Shown here piece by piece: positions 1-7,593 of a stretch of DNA of 64,000 nt (positions are counted from its first letter, which is position 1; the number at the start of each line of letters is the position of its first letter). The notes beneath the pieces were generated by a model. The model was not told where the DNA came from. It worked only from the letters and a program-made list of their open reading frames with translations, and ran no database searches. Both the position numbers and the translations under genes were made by a program. The stretch is from Phycisphaerae bacterium (GTDB lineage: Bacteria > Planctomycetota > Phycisphaerae > Phycisphaerales > SM1A02), in contig JAEUIT010000021.1 in NCBI GenBank assembly GCA_016795035.1, positions 1 to 64,000 of the forward strand, in the 5' to 3' direction.

Positions 1-1
1 A

Positions 2-757
2 CGACATCGTCTCACGCAGGCGGTGTTCAACCTGGTGCAGAACGCGTCGGATGCCGTGCGCGACCAAGGCAACGGTCGTGTCTGCGTTGCAGCCTCGCGC
101 ACCGCGGACGGTGCGGGTCTTTGCCTCGTCGTCGAGGACAACGGCGCGGGAATGACGCCGGAGGTCCGGGCGCGCTGCCTCGAGCCGTTCTTCACGAGCA
201 AGACGCGAGGGATCTCCACCGGTCTCGGCCTCTCGCTTGTGCACGGGATCGTGCATCAGGCGGGAGGCAACATTCACATTGAATCCGCCGTCTCGCGCGG
301 CACAACCTTCTGCCTCACCTTCCCGATCGGCGAGCAGCCACCCTGCCCGGACGACTCCGAATCGGGGCCCGCGCCGGTGCGCATCGTGTCGTCGTTCGAA
401 GACGCGCGACTTCGAGCGTTCGCCGGAACCATCGGTCGCTCCCTAGGCTGCGATGTCGACGAAACGCCCGTCGATCGCATCGACGAGCTGCGATTGGATG
501 CGGAGTCGCGCCCCGTGCTGTGGCTTGCGGACGCGTCGGTCGTCACACAGGAGCGACTCGATCGAATGCGCTTCGACGGGATCGACGGCGCTCGTCGTGC
601 ACTCGCATTCGGCGAAATGCCTCAGGAGCCGCTAGGGGAGGGAGCGGTTGAGTATGTCGCACAGGCGACGCCTTCGGTGATTCGACGCGTCATTCGTCAG
701 TCCGTACTGTCGATGAGCCATCAGGCCGGACCCGTGCGAGCTTCGCCTACATCTTGA
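2..757 (+). CDS. Sensor histidine kinase, C-terminal part (gene enters from left edge)
   Basis: The reading frame is open from base 2, so the true start lies left of the window. What is visible is the ATPase domain of a histidine kinase: N box (NLVQNASDAV), G1 box (VEDNGAGM) and G2 box (GLGLSLVHGIVHQAGG). The kinase would phosphorylate its own dimerisation-domain histidine, which is outside the window, and pass the phosphate to a response regulator. After the ATPase domain come about 130 residues that resemble a receiver fold but lack a clear acidic pair and lysine, so this tail is probably a degenerate receiver. The receiver-only gene 38 bp downstream is the obvious partner. The family call is firm; the signal sensed is unknown. 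Confidence 0.88.
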   Translation, partial: RHRLTQAVFNLVQNASDAVRDQGNGRVCVAASRTADGAGLCLVVEDNGAGMTPEVRARCLEPFFTSKTRGISTGLGLSLVHGIVHQAGGNIHIESAVSRGTTFCLTFPIGEQPPCPDDSESGPAPVRIVSSFEDARLRAFAGTIGRSLGCDVDETPVDRIDELRLDAESRPVLWLADASVVTQERLDRMRFDGIDGARRALAFGEMPQEPLGEGAVEYVAQATPSVIRRVIRQSVLSMSHQAGPVRASPTS

Positions 758-794
758 GCGCCTCGTGGGCGATCAAGTGCCTTCCTGAACACCC

Positions 795-1241
795 ATGAAA
801 CTGGAAGTCCGTTCGTTGGAACGTATGCAGCCATCCGAAGCCATGTCCGGCAAGACGCTCCGGATACTGTGCGTGGACGACAACCCGCTGGTCGTCGATG
901 CGCTGTCGCTCAAGTTGAAGTTACTTGGGGGCTTTGAATGGCTCGAGCCGGTGAGCGATGCGCAGGAACTCTCAGAGCAGGTCGTGCGACAACGACCGGA
1001 CATCGTCCTTCTCGATCTTGACATGCCCGGCCGCGACCCGATCGACGCGCTCGCCGAACTCGGGTCGCGTTGTCCTGCGACGCGCGTTGTCATATTCAGT
1101 GGCCACACGCGCCCGGATCTCATCGAGCGCGCGGTCGATGCCGGCGCCTGGGGATTCGTCAGTAAGCACGCGGGCGTCGAAACCATCGTGAGCGCGTTGC
1201 GTCGGGTCGCCGCCGGCGAGTTTCTCCTCGGACCGCCCTGA
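795..1241 (+). CDS. Receiver-only response regulator
   Basis: A single CheY-like receiver domain of 148 residues with no output domain. The acidic pair is D28-D29 (CVDDN), the phospho-acceptor is D74 in LLDLDMPG, the conserved Ser/Thr lies in IFSGH and the lysine in VSKHAG. The domain is complete, so it should be phosphorylated normally. The pattern is closest to NarL/FixJ-type receivers whose DNA-binding part is missing. It follows the histidine kinase gene by 38 bp on the same strand, which suggests a two-component pair acting through protein contact or phosphotransfer. In-frame ATGs at 825 and 843 are alternative starts; none has a convincing ribosome binding site, and 843 would give the usual short lead-in to the first strand. 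Confidence 0.85.
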   Translation: MKLEVRSLERMQPSEAMSGKTLRILCVDDNPLVVDALSLKLKLLGGFEWLEPVSDAQELSEQVVRQRPDIVLLDLDMPGRDPIDALAELGSRCPATRVVIFSGHTRPDLIERAVDAGAWGFVSKHAGVETIVSALRRVAAGEFLLGPP

Positions 1242-1258
1242 CCAGTCACGGGCGCCCG

Positions 1259-1825
1259 TTAGGTCGTGCAGGAGTCGCACGAACCTTCCGCGACCTCAGA
1301 CGCCGCGGTGCAGCCGAGTTCTCGAAGGAGCGACGGAAACGTCATCCACGATCGATTGATGAACTCGCTGACGACGGTTCGGAAGAACTCGTCCTCCTCG
1401 TGGAGCGGGAGTCCGACGGTCATCAGGAACGCCATCACGGGTCGAGCCGCCGCTTCGTCGGCTGCCGATTGATCTGCCGCCTGCTTCGCTTCCGCGGCCG
1501 ATGCGGAGCGAATCGTGTCTGCGAGCGGCACGCGATCGAGATTGAGTTCGAGCGTCACTCGTTGGAAGCCCGGCTCGCTCGCGGGCGTTCCCTCGGGCTG
1601 AACGGTGACGAGGCGCCGATCGCGTACGGAATACACGCGAAGCGGCGTCGGACGGGCGTCGCGCAGCGTGAGGAGGATTTGTTTCAGCGGGAAGGCCGCC
1701 ATGTGGCGGGCACTAATCAAATCGCTCACGATGTCGTCGAGACTCGCCGCAAGACCTAGGTAAACGTCTGTCTCGCGCAGACGGCATGTCAGCGCGGACC
1801 AGCGAATCGGCCTAGCGATCGTCAT
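1259..1825 (-). CDS. Hypothetical protein, 188 aa
   Basis: I do not recognise a family. The protein is soluble, with no signal peptide or membrane segment, begins MTIARPIRWSALTCRLRET and ends in a Cys-containing tail (GSCDSCTT). Its middle has a beta-rich stretch (LRVYSVRDRRLVTVQPEG) and then an Ala-rich helical region. It is convergent with the response regulator gene, 17 bp away, and its start faces the lipoprotein gene at 1909, leaving a short shared intergenic region. The two cysteines near the end (CDSC) could bind a metal or form a disulfide, but that is speculation. The coding call rests on length and the high-GC codon pattern. Confidence 0.6.
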   Translation of the reverse strand: MTIARPIRWSALTCRLRETDVYLGLAASLDDIVSDLISARHMAAFPLKQILLTLRDARPTPLRVYSVRDRRLVTVQPEGTPASEPGFQRVTLELNLDRVPLADTIRSASAAEAKQAADQSAADEAAARPVMAFLMTVGLPLHEEDEFFRTVVSEFINRSWMTFPSLLRELGCTAASEVAEGSCDSCTT

Positions 1826-1908
1826 GAGTGGAGTGTAACCATCGGGGCGGGGGGGTTTACGGCACGTGCCTGACAGGAGTGCGGCGCCTGCGCACGTACT
1901 CTCGCGGG

Positions 1909-2343
1909 ATGTTGAGGAGAACGATCACCGTAGCAATTGGAAGCGTTGCACTTCTGCTCGTCGCTTGCGGCGACTCGCACATGTCGATGGACGGCAAGAT
2001 GAACTTCGACGGTGCGGTGAGGCTCGAAGGTCCAGTGCAGATTCAGATGTCTGGGCCGTCGATCACCTACTCGGGCACCTACGTGTCCGAGCAACTCTTC
2101 GACTACATCAAGATCGGGGTGACCCGAGACGACTGGATCCTAGCGGTGCTCGGAGAGCCCGACGCGCGCTCGACGCTTTCTGACGGGAACGAGCTCTGGC
2201 GATGGAAGTACCAGCCGGTCAGTCAGCAAGGGCCGATTCTCACGATGTGGCAGACCGGGGGAAAGGACGAGCCGAACGTCAAGCAGTCCATCACCATCAT
2301 CGAATTTCACAACGGAATGGTCGCGGCGAAGTGGCGCGACTGA
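1909..2343 (+). CDS. Small lipoprotein with BamE/SmpA-like segment
   Basis: I start the gene at the ATG at 1909 because it gives a lipoprotein signal peptide (MLRRTITVAIGSVALLLVAC) with the lipobox cysteine at residue 20. The frame is open further upstream, to 1828, but that extension is not signal-like. The mature part of about 125 residues contains IKIGVTRDDWILAVLGEP followed by a W-R-W-K strand. This resembles the SmpA/OmlA (BamE) fold motif, in which a short helix with LGEP precedes beta strands. BamE proteins help outer-membrane protein assembly, but this one is longer and could simply share the fold. It is followed 31 bp later by the YciE-type gene. Confidence 0.75.
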   Translation: MLRRTITVAIGSVALLLVACGDSHMSMDGKMNFDGAVRLEGPVQIQMSGPSITYSGTYVSEQLFDYIKIGVTRDDWILAVLGEPDARSTLSDGNELWRWKYQPVSQQGPILTMWQTGGKDEPNVKQSITIIEFHNGMVAAKWRD

Positions 2344-2374
2344 TGTCCGCAATCACGAACACGAAAGGAGTCCG

Positions 2375-2878
2375 ATGAAGATCAAGGACCTCAAGGAACT
2401 CCTCGTCCACGAGTTGAAGGACCTGCACAGCGCGGAGCGACAGCTCCTGAAGGCGCTTCCGAAGATGGCGGCGGCCGCGACCTATCCGCGGCTCAAGCAG
2501 ACGTTCGAAGACCATCTCGCGGAGACCGAGGAACAGGTCGTGCGCCTCGAGAAACTCTTGGCATCCATGGATCAGAAGGCGTCCGGCACGCACTGTGCGG
2601 CGATGGAGGGGCTCATCGCGGAGGGCACCGACATGATTGACGGCGAGGCGCCGGCGTTCGTGAAGGACGCCGGGCTCATCAGCTGCGCGCAGCGAGTCGA
2701 GCATTATGAGATCGCGGCGTATGGGTGCGCGCGAGCCTTCGCGCGAGAGCTTGGCCTCGAACACGTGGTCAAGACGCTGTCGGCCTCGTTCGACGAAGAG
2801 CTCGATGCCGACCAGTCGCTTACCGAAATCGCCGAGGCCGCAATCAACCCGAACGCGGTCCCATCGAATCGTCCTTGA
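2375..2878 (+). CDS. YciE/YciF-type ferritin-like protein (DUF892)
   Basis: A 167-residue all-helical protein that starts MKIKDLKELLVHELKDLHSAE, the hallmark of the DUF892 (YciE/YciF) family. The conserved pattern continues with HLAETEEQVVRLE and QRVEHYEIAAYG, giving the Glu/His ligands expected for a ferritin-like di-iron site. Members are stress-induced cytoplasmic proteins of uncertain biochemical role. A good ribosome binding site (AAAGGAG) sits 6 bp before the ATG. The neighbours, an entericidin-like peptide and a DUF1328 peptide, are also typical of general-stress loci, so joint stress regulation is plausible but not shown by the sequence. Confidence 0.9.
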   Translation: MKIKDLKELLVHELKDLHSAERQLLKALPKMAAAATYPRLKQTFEDHLAETEEQVVRLEKLLASMDQKASGTHCAAMEGLIAEGTDMIDGEAPAFVKDAGLISCAQRVEHYEIAAYGCARAFARELGLEHVVKTLSASFDEELDADQSLTEIAEAAINPNAVPSNRP

Positions 2879-3147
2879 CGACCCGTCATCGCACACGTGC
2901 GCACGCCGCAGCGCGAGGGGAGAAGTCGCGCCGCGATAGCGCAGGCAACGCAGTCCGGCTCACGCCGGGCTGTGTTGTTTTGCTCGTGAGCTCGGCTCGA
3001 ATAGAGCAAGTGCTCGACAGGCACCGGGCTCCGCGAGTGTTACGTTCGATGGGAGTTGTTGCAGAGACTCTCCGAGAGCGCGCAACAAGCAGGCGCCGTG
3101 GCTCTCGTCCTCTGCTTCTTCACGAAACGCCTGCATAGGGAGAAGCA

Positions 3148-3390
3148 ATGCACATTGGAATGAACGTGAGCGTCCGTTCAAACTTTAGTACCGACTCGCG
3201 CGATGCAGGTTCTCGCACGCACTCGCCGCGCGCCCCGATGCTCAAGGGCGCCGCGCTGTTCTCGCTCGTGCTCGCGTGCATCGTCCTTCCGGCGTGCAAC
3301 ACGACCAAGGGCGTGGGCGAAGACGTGGAAGCGGCGGGCGAGGGCATTCAGAACGCCGCAGACGGCGCGAAGGACGGGCTCAAGAATTGA
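3148..3390 (+). CDS. Entericidin-like small lipoprotein
   Basis: The C-terminal 50 residues are a textbook entericidin A/B-type peptide: a hydrophobic signal (LFSLVLACIVLPAC), a lipobox cysteine, then NTTKGVGEDVEAAGEGIQ and a short amphipathic helix. Entericidins are tiny membrane lipoproteins linked to envelope stress. The ATG at 3148 has a strong ribosome binding site (AGGGAG, 5 bp spacing) but adds 30 polar residues before the signal peptide. The in-frame ATG at 3238 gives the usual family size but has no visible ribosome binding site. I keep the longer form on that basis. Family assignment is secure; the start is not. Confidence 0.8.
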   Translation: MHIGMNVSVRSNFSTDSRDAGSRTHSPRAPMLKGAALFSLVLACIVLPACNTTKGVGEDVEAAGEGIQNAADGAKDGLKN

Positions 3391-3601
3391 ATTGTCGCGC
3401 CGAGGAATGGCATCGGCGGCGGGACTTTGAAGAGCCTTGTGTTGCTCAAACGCCTTCCGCGCGAGTGCCAGAGCAGCCGCGCCACCGACTCGTCGTTGCG
3501 TTTCATCGCATTGCCGCCCGCCCAGGCGTGCATCGCAATGCACTGGAACGACGCACTCCGTTCTTCTGTTGAATCTCTTCGAGGGTCTTAAGGAGGCCAC
3601 A

Positions 3602-3778
3602 ATGCTTTACTGGGCAGCTGTCTTCTTCGTCATCGCGATCATTGCTGCAATCTTCGGCTTCGGAGGTGTCGCGGCAGGCGCCGCGTCGATCGCGAAGATC
3701 CTCTTCTTCATCTTCCTGATCCTCTTCCTGGTGTCGCTCGTCACGGGCATGTTCCGTCGAGGCAAGGCGACGCTCTGA
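3602..3778 (+). CDS. DUF1328 small membrane protein
   Basis: A 58-residue protein starting [20 protein letters not shown] with two membrane spans separated by a Gly/Ala turn ([12 protein letters not shown]), ending FRRGKATL. This is the DUF1328 (YtjA-type) family of small membrane peptides, which are widespread and functionally uncharacterised. The start is fixed by an excellent ribosome binding site (AAGGAGG) 6 bp upstream; the open frame extends further left but that part is not conserved-looking. It is the third small stress-type gene in a row after the YciE-like and entericidin-like genes. Confidence 0.9.
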   Translation: MLYWAAVFFVIAIIAAIFGFGGVAAGAASIAKILFFIFLILFLVSLVTGMFRRGKATL

Positions 3779-4095
3779 ATCACGCGCGCAGCGCGACGTC
3801 GCTGCGGAGCACGATTCACTATGGAGAGTCCGGCTCGTGCGGACTCGATGCGCACCATTCCCGCCGCCGCGTCGCCCTCACGTCTCACGATTGGAGGGTG
3901 ACGCGGCGGCGCTCGCGCGCAGCCTCGCTTCGACGTCCGCGAGTTTCGCGCGAAGCGTCGCCGCGCGCAAAGTGCGAAGAATCTCTCTTGACGAACGCTC
4001 GACGGTGGTGAGAATCTGCCACGTCGAGGCTTCGCTGATCGCGTAGGGGTGCGCGACGCAAGCCCGACGGGTTCCGCCAGGAACCGGAGGCAGAC
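3779..4095. other. Intergenic stretch, no gene seen
   Basis: This stretch of 317 bp separates the DUF1328 gene from the SGNH-like lipoprotein gene. A 69-codon frame at 3837-4046 is present but its product is Arg/Ser-rich and composition-driven, with no ribosome binding site, so I do not call it. The last 20 bases hold the strong GGAGG ribosome binding site of the next gene. I see no hairpin terminator and no RNA gene. Confidence 0.5.
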
Positions 4096-5865
4096 ATGCG
4101 AGCGGTTGAGGTGGGCGCGAGTTGTCGCGCCCGCGATGTCGCTCGGTCGCAGCGCGCTGCGGTGCGTACGTTGCGATCGATCGCGGCGTGGGTGGTGTTG
4201 TCGACGTTTCTATTGCTTATGTGCGTGGGGTGCGCCTCGCGAGGCGCGACGATGTCCGCGCGCTCAGGCACGCCGGACTCCGTCGGGAGGGCGGGTGACG
4301 AGAGGAACGCCCTCTCGAGGAGTTCGGCAGGGGAGGGATCGCCGCTGGGGGGCGTCGCATCGGTGACCGGTGATGCGACCCGAGCAGGGCCTTCGCAGGC
4401 GGCCCGGGCGTCGGCGTCGGCCCGGCCAGCGAGGCAGGAGAAGGACGGCACCGATGTGTTGGCCCGCCCGGTAGTCATCGGCGCGAGCGTCTCCGCCGGG
4501 GCTGCATCGCGCGATCACCAAGGGCGAACGGTGGATCTGGCCGTCGCGCTCGACGGGTGGATCACGAGTCCACATCCACCGACGCGCTCGTTCGCCAGTA
4601 GCGCAACCTTCCTTGATCCGGTGGCGGAGACGAGACGTCAGGTCGAGGCCGCGACGCAAGCCCAGCCATCGATCGTGTTCGCGCTCGATGTGTGCTTTTG
4701 GCCCGTCCACGCGAAGGCCTCGAGTGAGGCGGAGCGACTCGCCCGCCTCGACTCGGTGCTCGCGGCGCTTGCCGCGATCGACGCGCCGCTTGTCCTTGGC
4801 GACGTGCCCGATCGAGACGAGGCACGTACGACCATCCTCGCCGGGCTCGAACTCAGCGCGCCAGCGACTCGCATCGAGGCGAACGAGCGGATTCGCGCGT
4901 GGGCCGCGGCTCGGCCGCACGTGGTGTTGGTGCCGCTTGCGGAGTTTGTCCGACGCGCGGCGGCTGGCGAGGAGCTCCGCCTCGCCGGCGCGACGGTGGA
5001 AGGCGAGACTGCGATGGCGTTCCTGGCGCCGGATCGATTGCACGCATCCGCCTTGGGTGTAAGCGCTCTCGCGGGCGTGGCGCTCGACGAGCTTGTCGCC
5101 CGTGGTCTTCTGCAGCGCACCTCACTTGCGCCGACGCTCGCCGTCGCGATCGAGCGACGGGCGCCGATCCCTGGGAGCCTGCCGATCGAAGACGAGGCGA
5201 ACGTCGCCGAGCAACAGGTCGTCGTCGTCCAGCGGCTCGTCGACGCCCGAAAGCTTCTGGCGGCGCAGGACCCTGCGGCGCTCGAGCGCGGGATCGAACT
5301 TGTGGAGATGGTTCCCTCACGCCTGAGTTCGCCCTGCGAGATGCAGCTTGTCCGAGACCTCGCGGCGATGTCGTCCGCAGCGCGTCGGACCCTCGAGAGC
5401 TATCTCGCGACGTGTGCGCTTCGAGCTGTCTCCGCCGACGCTCGACCAGCGGACTATGCCCGATGGGTGCTGGTCGCCGCGGGCCTTCGCGACACCTCCG
5501 CCATGCGGGCTGCGGCGCAGGCCTATCGGGATGCGCTCACGAGAAATGCACCGCGCACGAGTGGCGAGCAGCGGTTGGCGGATTCCGCCTACGACGCGCT
5601 CGACGGCACTGACGACATCGCGGCCGGTCTCTTCTGGCCGGACCCAGAATCAACGATGAAGCGTTGGCAACGCGAGGCCGACGATCACGCGGCAGCGTTG
5701 CGCGCGGCAGGCATCGCGCACGCGGCGGCGCCCGACTCGGTGAAGGGAAAGGCTGCGATCCGGAGAGCTCCGCCCGCTCGAGGTGCGAGATTGGTGACGT
5801 ACCTCCGTGCGGCGGGCCGAGAGGACGACGCCACGAACGTCGAGGCGCTTCTGCCTACGTCGTAG
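4096..5865 (+). CDS. Large lipoprotein with degenerate SGNH/GDSL hydrolase-like domain
   Basis: The 589-residue protein starts after a strong GGAGG site. It has a long Arg-containing lead, one membrane-type segment (residues about 30-43) and a Cys at 46 in a VGC lipobox-like motif, so it is probably exported and lipid-anchored. A low-complexity Ala/Ser/Arg linker follows. From about residue 125 the chain reads VVIGASVSAGAAS, placed like the nucleophile block of SGNH hydrolases, and FLAPDRLHAS near residue 313 has the D-x-x-H spacing of their catalytic Asp-His block. The Ala-rich helical C-terminal third is unassigned. A GDSL-type esterase or acyltransferase is my best guess, but the usual G-D-S is changed to G-A-S, so activity is uncertain. 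Confidence 0.65.
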   Translation: MRAVEVGASCRARDVARSQRAAVRTLRSIAAWVVLSTFLLLMCVGCASRGATMSARSGTPDSVGRAGDERNALSRSSAGEGSPLGGVASVTGDATRAGPSQAARASASARPARQEKDGTDVLARPVVIGASVSAGAASRDHQGRTVDLAVALDGWITSPHPPTRSFASSATFLDPVAETRRQVEAATQAQPSIVFALDVCFWPVHAKASSEAERLARLDSVLAALAAIDAPLVLGDVPDRDEARTTILAGLELSAPATRIEANERIRAWAAARPHVVLVPLAEFVRRAAAGEELRLAGATVEGETAMAFLAPDRLHASALGVSALAGVALDELVARGLLQRTSLAPTLAVAIERRAPIPGSLPIEDEANVAEQQVVVVQRLVDARKLLAAQDPAALERGIELVEMVPSRLSSPCEMQLVRDLAAMSSAARRTLESYLATCALRAVSADARPADYARWVLVAAGLRDTSAMRAAAQAYRDALTRNAPRTSGEQRLADSAYDALDGTDDIAAGLFWPDPESTMKRWQREADDHAAALRAAGIAHAAAPDSVKGKAAIRRAPPARGARLVTYLRAAGREDDATNVEALLPTS

Positions 5866-6201
5866 CCTCGCATCGTCCTTCAGGCGTCACGTCGCTATGT
5901 CTCTGCGTCCGTCCACGTGGCAATCGAGCGCGTGATCGGGTTCGTGATCGAACTCGTGAAGAGCCCCCTGATCGGGCCAGTCATCGGGCGCGTGAGGGGG
6001 CTCGCGATGAAGCTCACGACGGAACGCGATGGGGCGCGTGATCGTGCACGCTCCTGCGTTTCCTCCGCTGCTTGCTAACGGCGGCGTTCCTTCGCGAAGG
6101 GCAGCCTTCGAGAGCGCGGAGGCAGCAACGGACACGTACGGCGCTAGGACGCCGAAGTCTCCGGTGCGTTCAAGAATGGGCCGAGCAGACGTCGAACAGC
6201 G
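5866..6201. other. Intergenic region with a perfect inverted repeat and a possible tiny ORF
   Basis: The region lies between two convergent genes. It contains a perfect 9-bp inverted repeat, GAGCCCCCT at 5961-5969 and AGGGGGCTC at 5995-6003, with a 25-nt loop. There is no T run, so it is not a classic terminator, although its position suits one. The same stretch can encode a 53-residue amphipathic peptide from a GTG at 5917 to a stop at 6076-6078, beginning VAIERVIGFVIELVKSPLIG. That frame has no ribosome binding site and I do not call it as a gene. Confidence 0.45.
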
Positions 6202-7491
6202 TCAGACGCCGAAGAGCATGCGCTCGGGCTTCTCGACGCAGTCCTTGATGTGCACGAGGAAGCCGACCGCTTCGGCGCCGTCGATGATCCGATGGTCGTA
6301 GCTCAACGCGAGATACATCATCGGGCGAAGGGCGAGTTGGCCCGGGTTCTTCGGGTCCTCGACGGCGCGCTTCTTGATTGCGTGCATGCCGAGGATGGCG
6401 GACTGCGGCGGGTTGAGGATCGGCGTCGACATGAGCGAGCCGTACACGCCGCCGTTACTGATCGTGAACGTGCCTCCGGTCATCTCGTCCACGGTCAGCT
6501 TGCCGTCACGAGCCTTGAGGGCGAGCGCCTTGATGGTGGACTCGACGTCGGCGAACGACATCGCTTCGGCGTTGCGGAGGACCGGAACGACGAGGCCGCG
6601 ATCCGTGCCGACGGCGACGGCGATGTCGCAGTAGTCGTGGAACTCGATCTCGTCACCGGAGATGTAGGCGTTGACGCGCGGGAACTTTCGAAGCGCCGAG
6701 ACTGCCGCCTTCACAAAGAAGCCCATGAAGCCCAGGCCGACGCCGAACTGCTTCTCGAACGATTCCTTGTGCTCGGCACGAAGGCGCATGACCTCGGTCA
6801 TGTCGCATTCGTTGAAGGTGGTGAGCATCGCCGCGCTGTGCTGCGCGTGCACGAGTCGCTCGGCGATCTTCTGCCGAAGCTTCGTCATCTTCTCGCGGCG
6901 CGAGCCGCGACTTCCGATCGGAGCGACCGGTGCCGGTGCCGCGGCGGCCGATCCGGCGCTCGCGGCCTTCGCCGACGGAGCCGATGCTTCGGCGGGACTG
7001 CTCGTCTTCGCGCTGGCGGCCGAGAGGACATCGGCCTTCATCACGCGACCAGCCGGGCCGGAACCGCTGACGTTCGCGAGGTCGACGCCGGTGTCGGCGG
7101 CGATCTTCTTGGCGACCGAGGTCGCTCGCACCGGCGACTCTGGCGCGCTCGTGCCCTTGCTGGCGGCCGCCTTGGCGTCGCCCGCGGCATTGCTCGGCTT
7201 TGCCTCGGCACTCGCGGCCGCCTTCGCGCCGCCACCGGCGCCCGCGGGCTTCGCGGCGGCTTCATCGATCTTCGCGACGAGGGCGCCGACCTTCTGGTCG
7301 CTGCCTGCCGACGCGATCGTCGTGAGGAGGCCGGTTGCCGGAGCGAGCAACTCGAGCGTGGCCTTGTCGCTCTCGATTTCGACGAGGAGGTCGTCCTTCT
7401 CGACCCACTCGCCAGTTTTCTTCTGCCACGTGCCGAGACGAACTTCGGAGATGGACTCGCCGGGGCTAGGGATCGTGACGTCGGTGGGCAT
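6202..7491 (-). CDS. sucB: Dihydrolipoyllysine succinyltransferase (E2 of 2-oxoglutarate dehydrogenase)
   Basis: This is the E2 core of the TCA-cycle complex that transfers the succinyl group from lipoamide to CoA. At 429 residues it is of usual size. The N-terminal lipoyl domain carries the lipoylated lysine K43 in [10 protein letters not shown]. An Ala/Pro/Ser-rich linker leads to a peripheral-subunit-binding domain ([18 protein letters not shown], then [14 protein letters not shown]). The C-terminal acyltransferase domain ends with the catalytic DHRIIDG (H about 400, D about 404). It lies 102 bp downstream of sucA on the same strand, the usual order, so the two are almost certainly co-transcribed. 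No E3 (lpd) gene is in the window. Confidence 0.96.
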   Translation of the reverse strand: MPTDVTIPSPGESISEVRLGTWQKKTGEWVEKDDLLVEIESDKATLELLAPATGLLTTIASAGSDQKVGALVAKIDEAAAKPAGAGGGAKAAASAEAKPSNAAGDAKAAASKGTSAPESPVRATSVAKKIAADTGVDLANVSGSGPAGRVMKADVLSAASAKTSSPAEASAPSAKAASAGSAAAAPAPVAPIGSRGSRREKMTKLRQKIAERLVHAQHSAAMLTTFNECDMTEVMRLRAEHKESFEKQFGVGLGFMGFFVKAAVSALRKFPRVNAYISGDEIEFHDYCDIAVAVGTDRGLVVPVLRNAEAMSFADVESTIKALALKARDGKLTVDEMTGGTFTISNGGVYGSLMSTPILNPPQSAILGMHAIKKRAVEDPKNPGQLALRPMMYLALSYDHRIIDGAEAVGFLVHIKDCVEKPERMLFGV

Positions 7492-7593
7492 GTCGTGAGA
7501 GGAGGTCGGAGTCGCGAGGTGAACGGTCGGACGCGCGGTGGAGCCGAAGTTCGAAGTCAGGCCATGGTCGAAGGAACGAGGAAGCGATGCTGG

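Noticed and set aside
3837..4046. A 69-codon frame between the DUF1328 gene and the SGNH-like gene
   Set aside because: No ribosome binding site, Arg/Ser-rich product without pattern, and typical of random high-GC frames.
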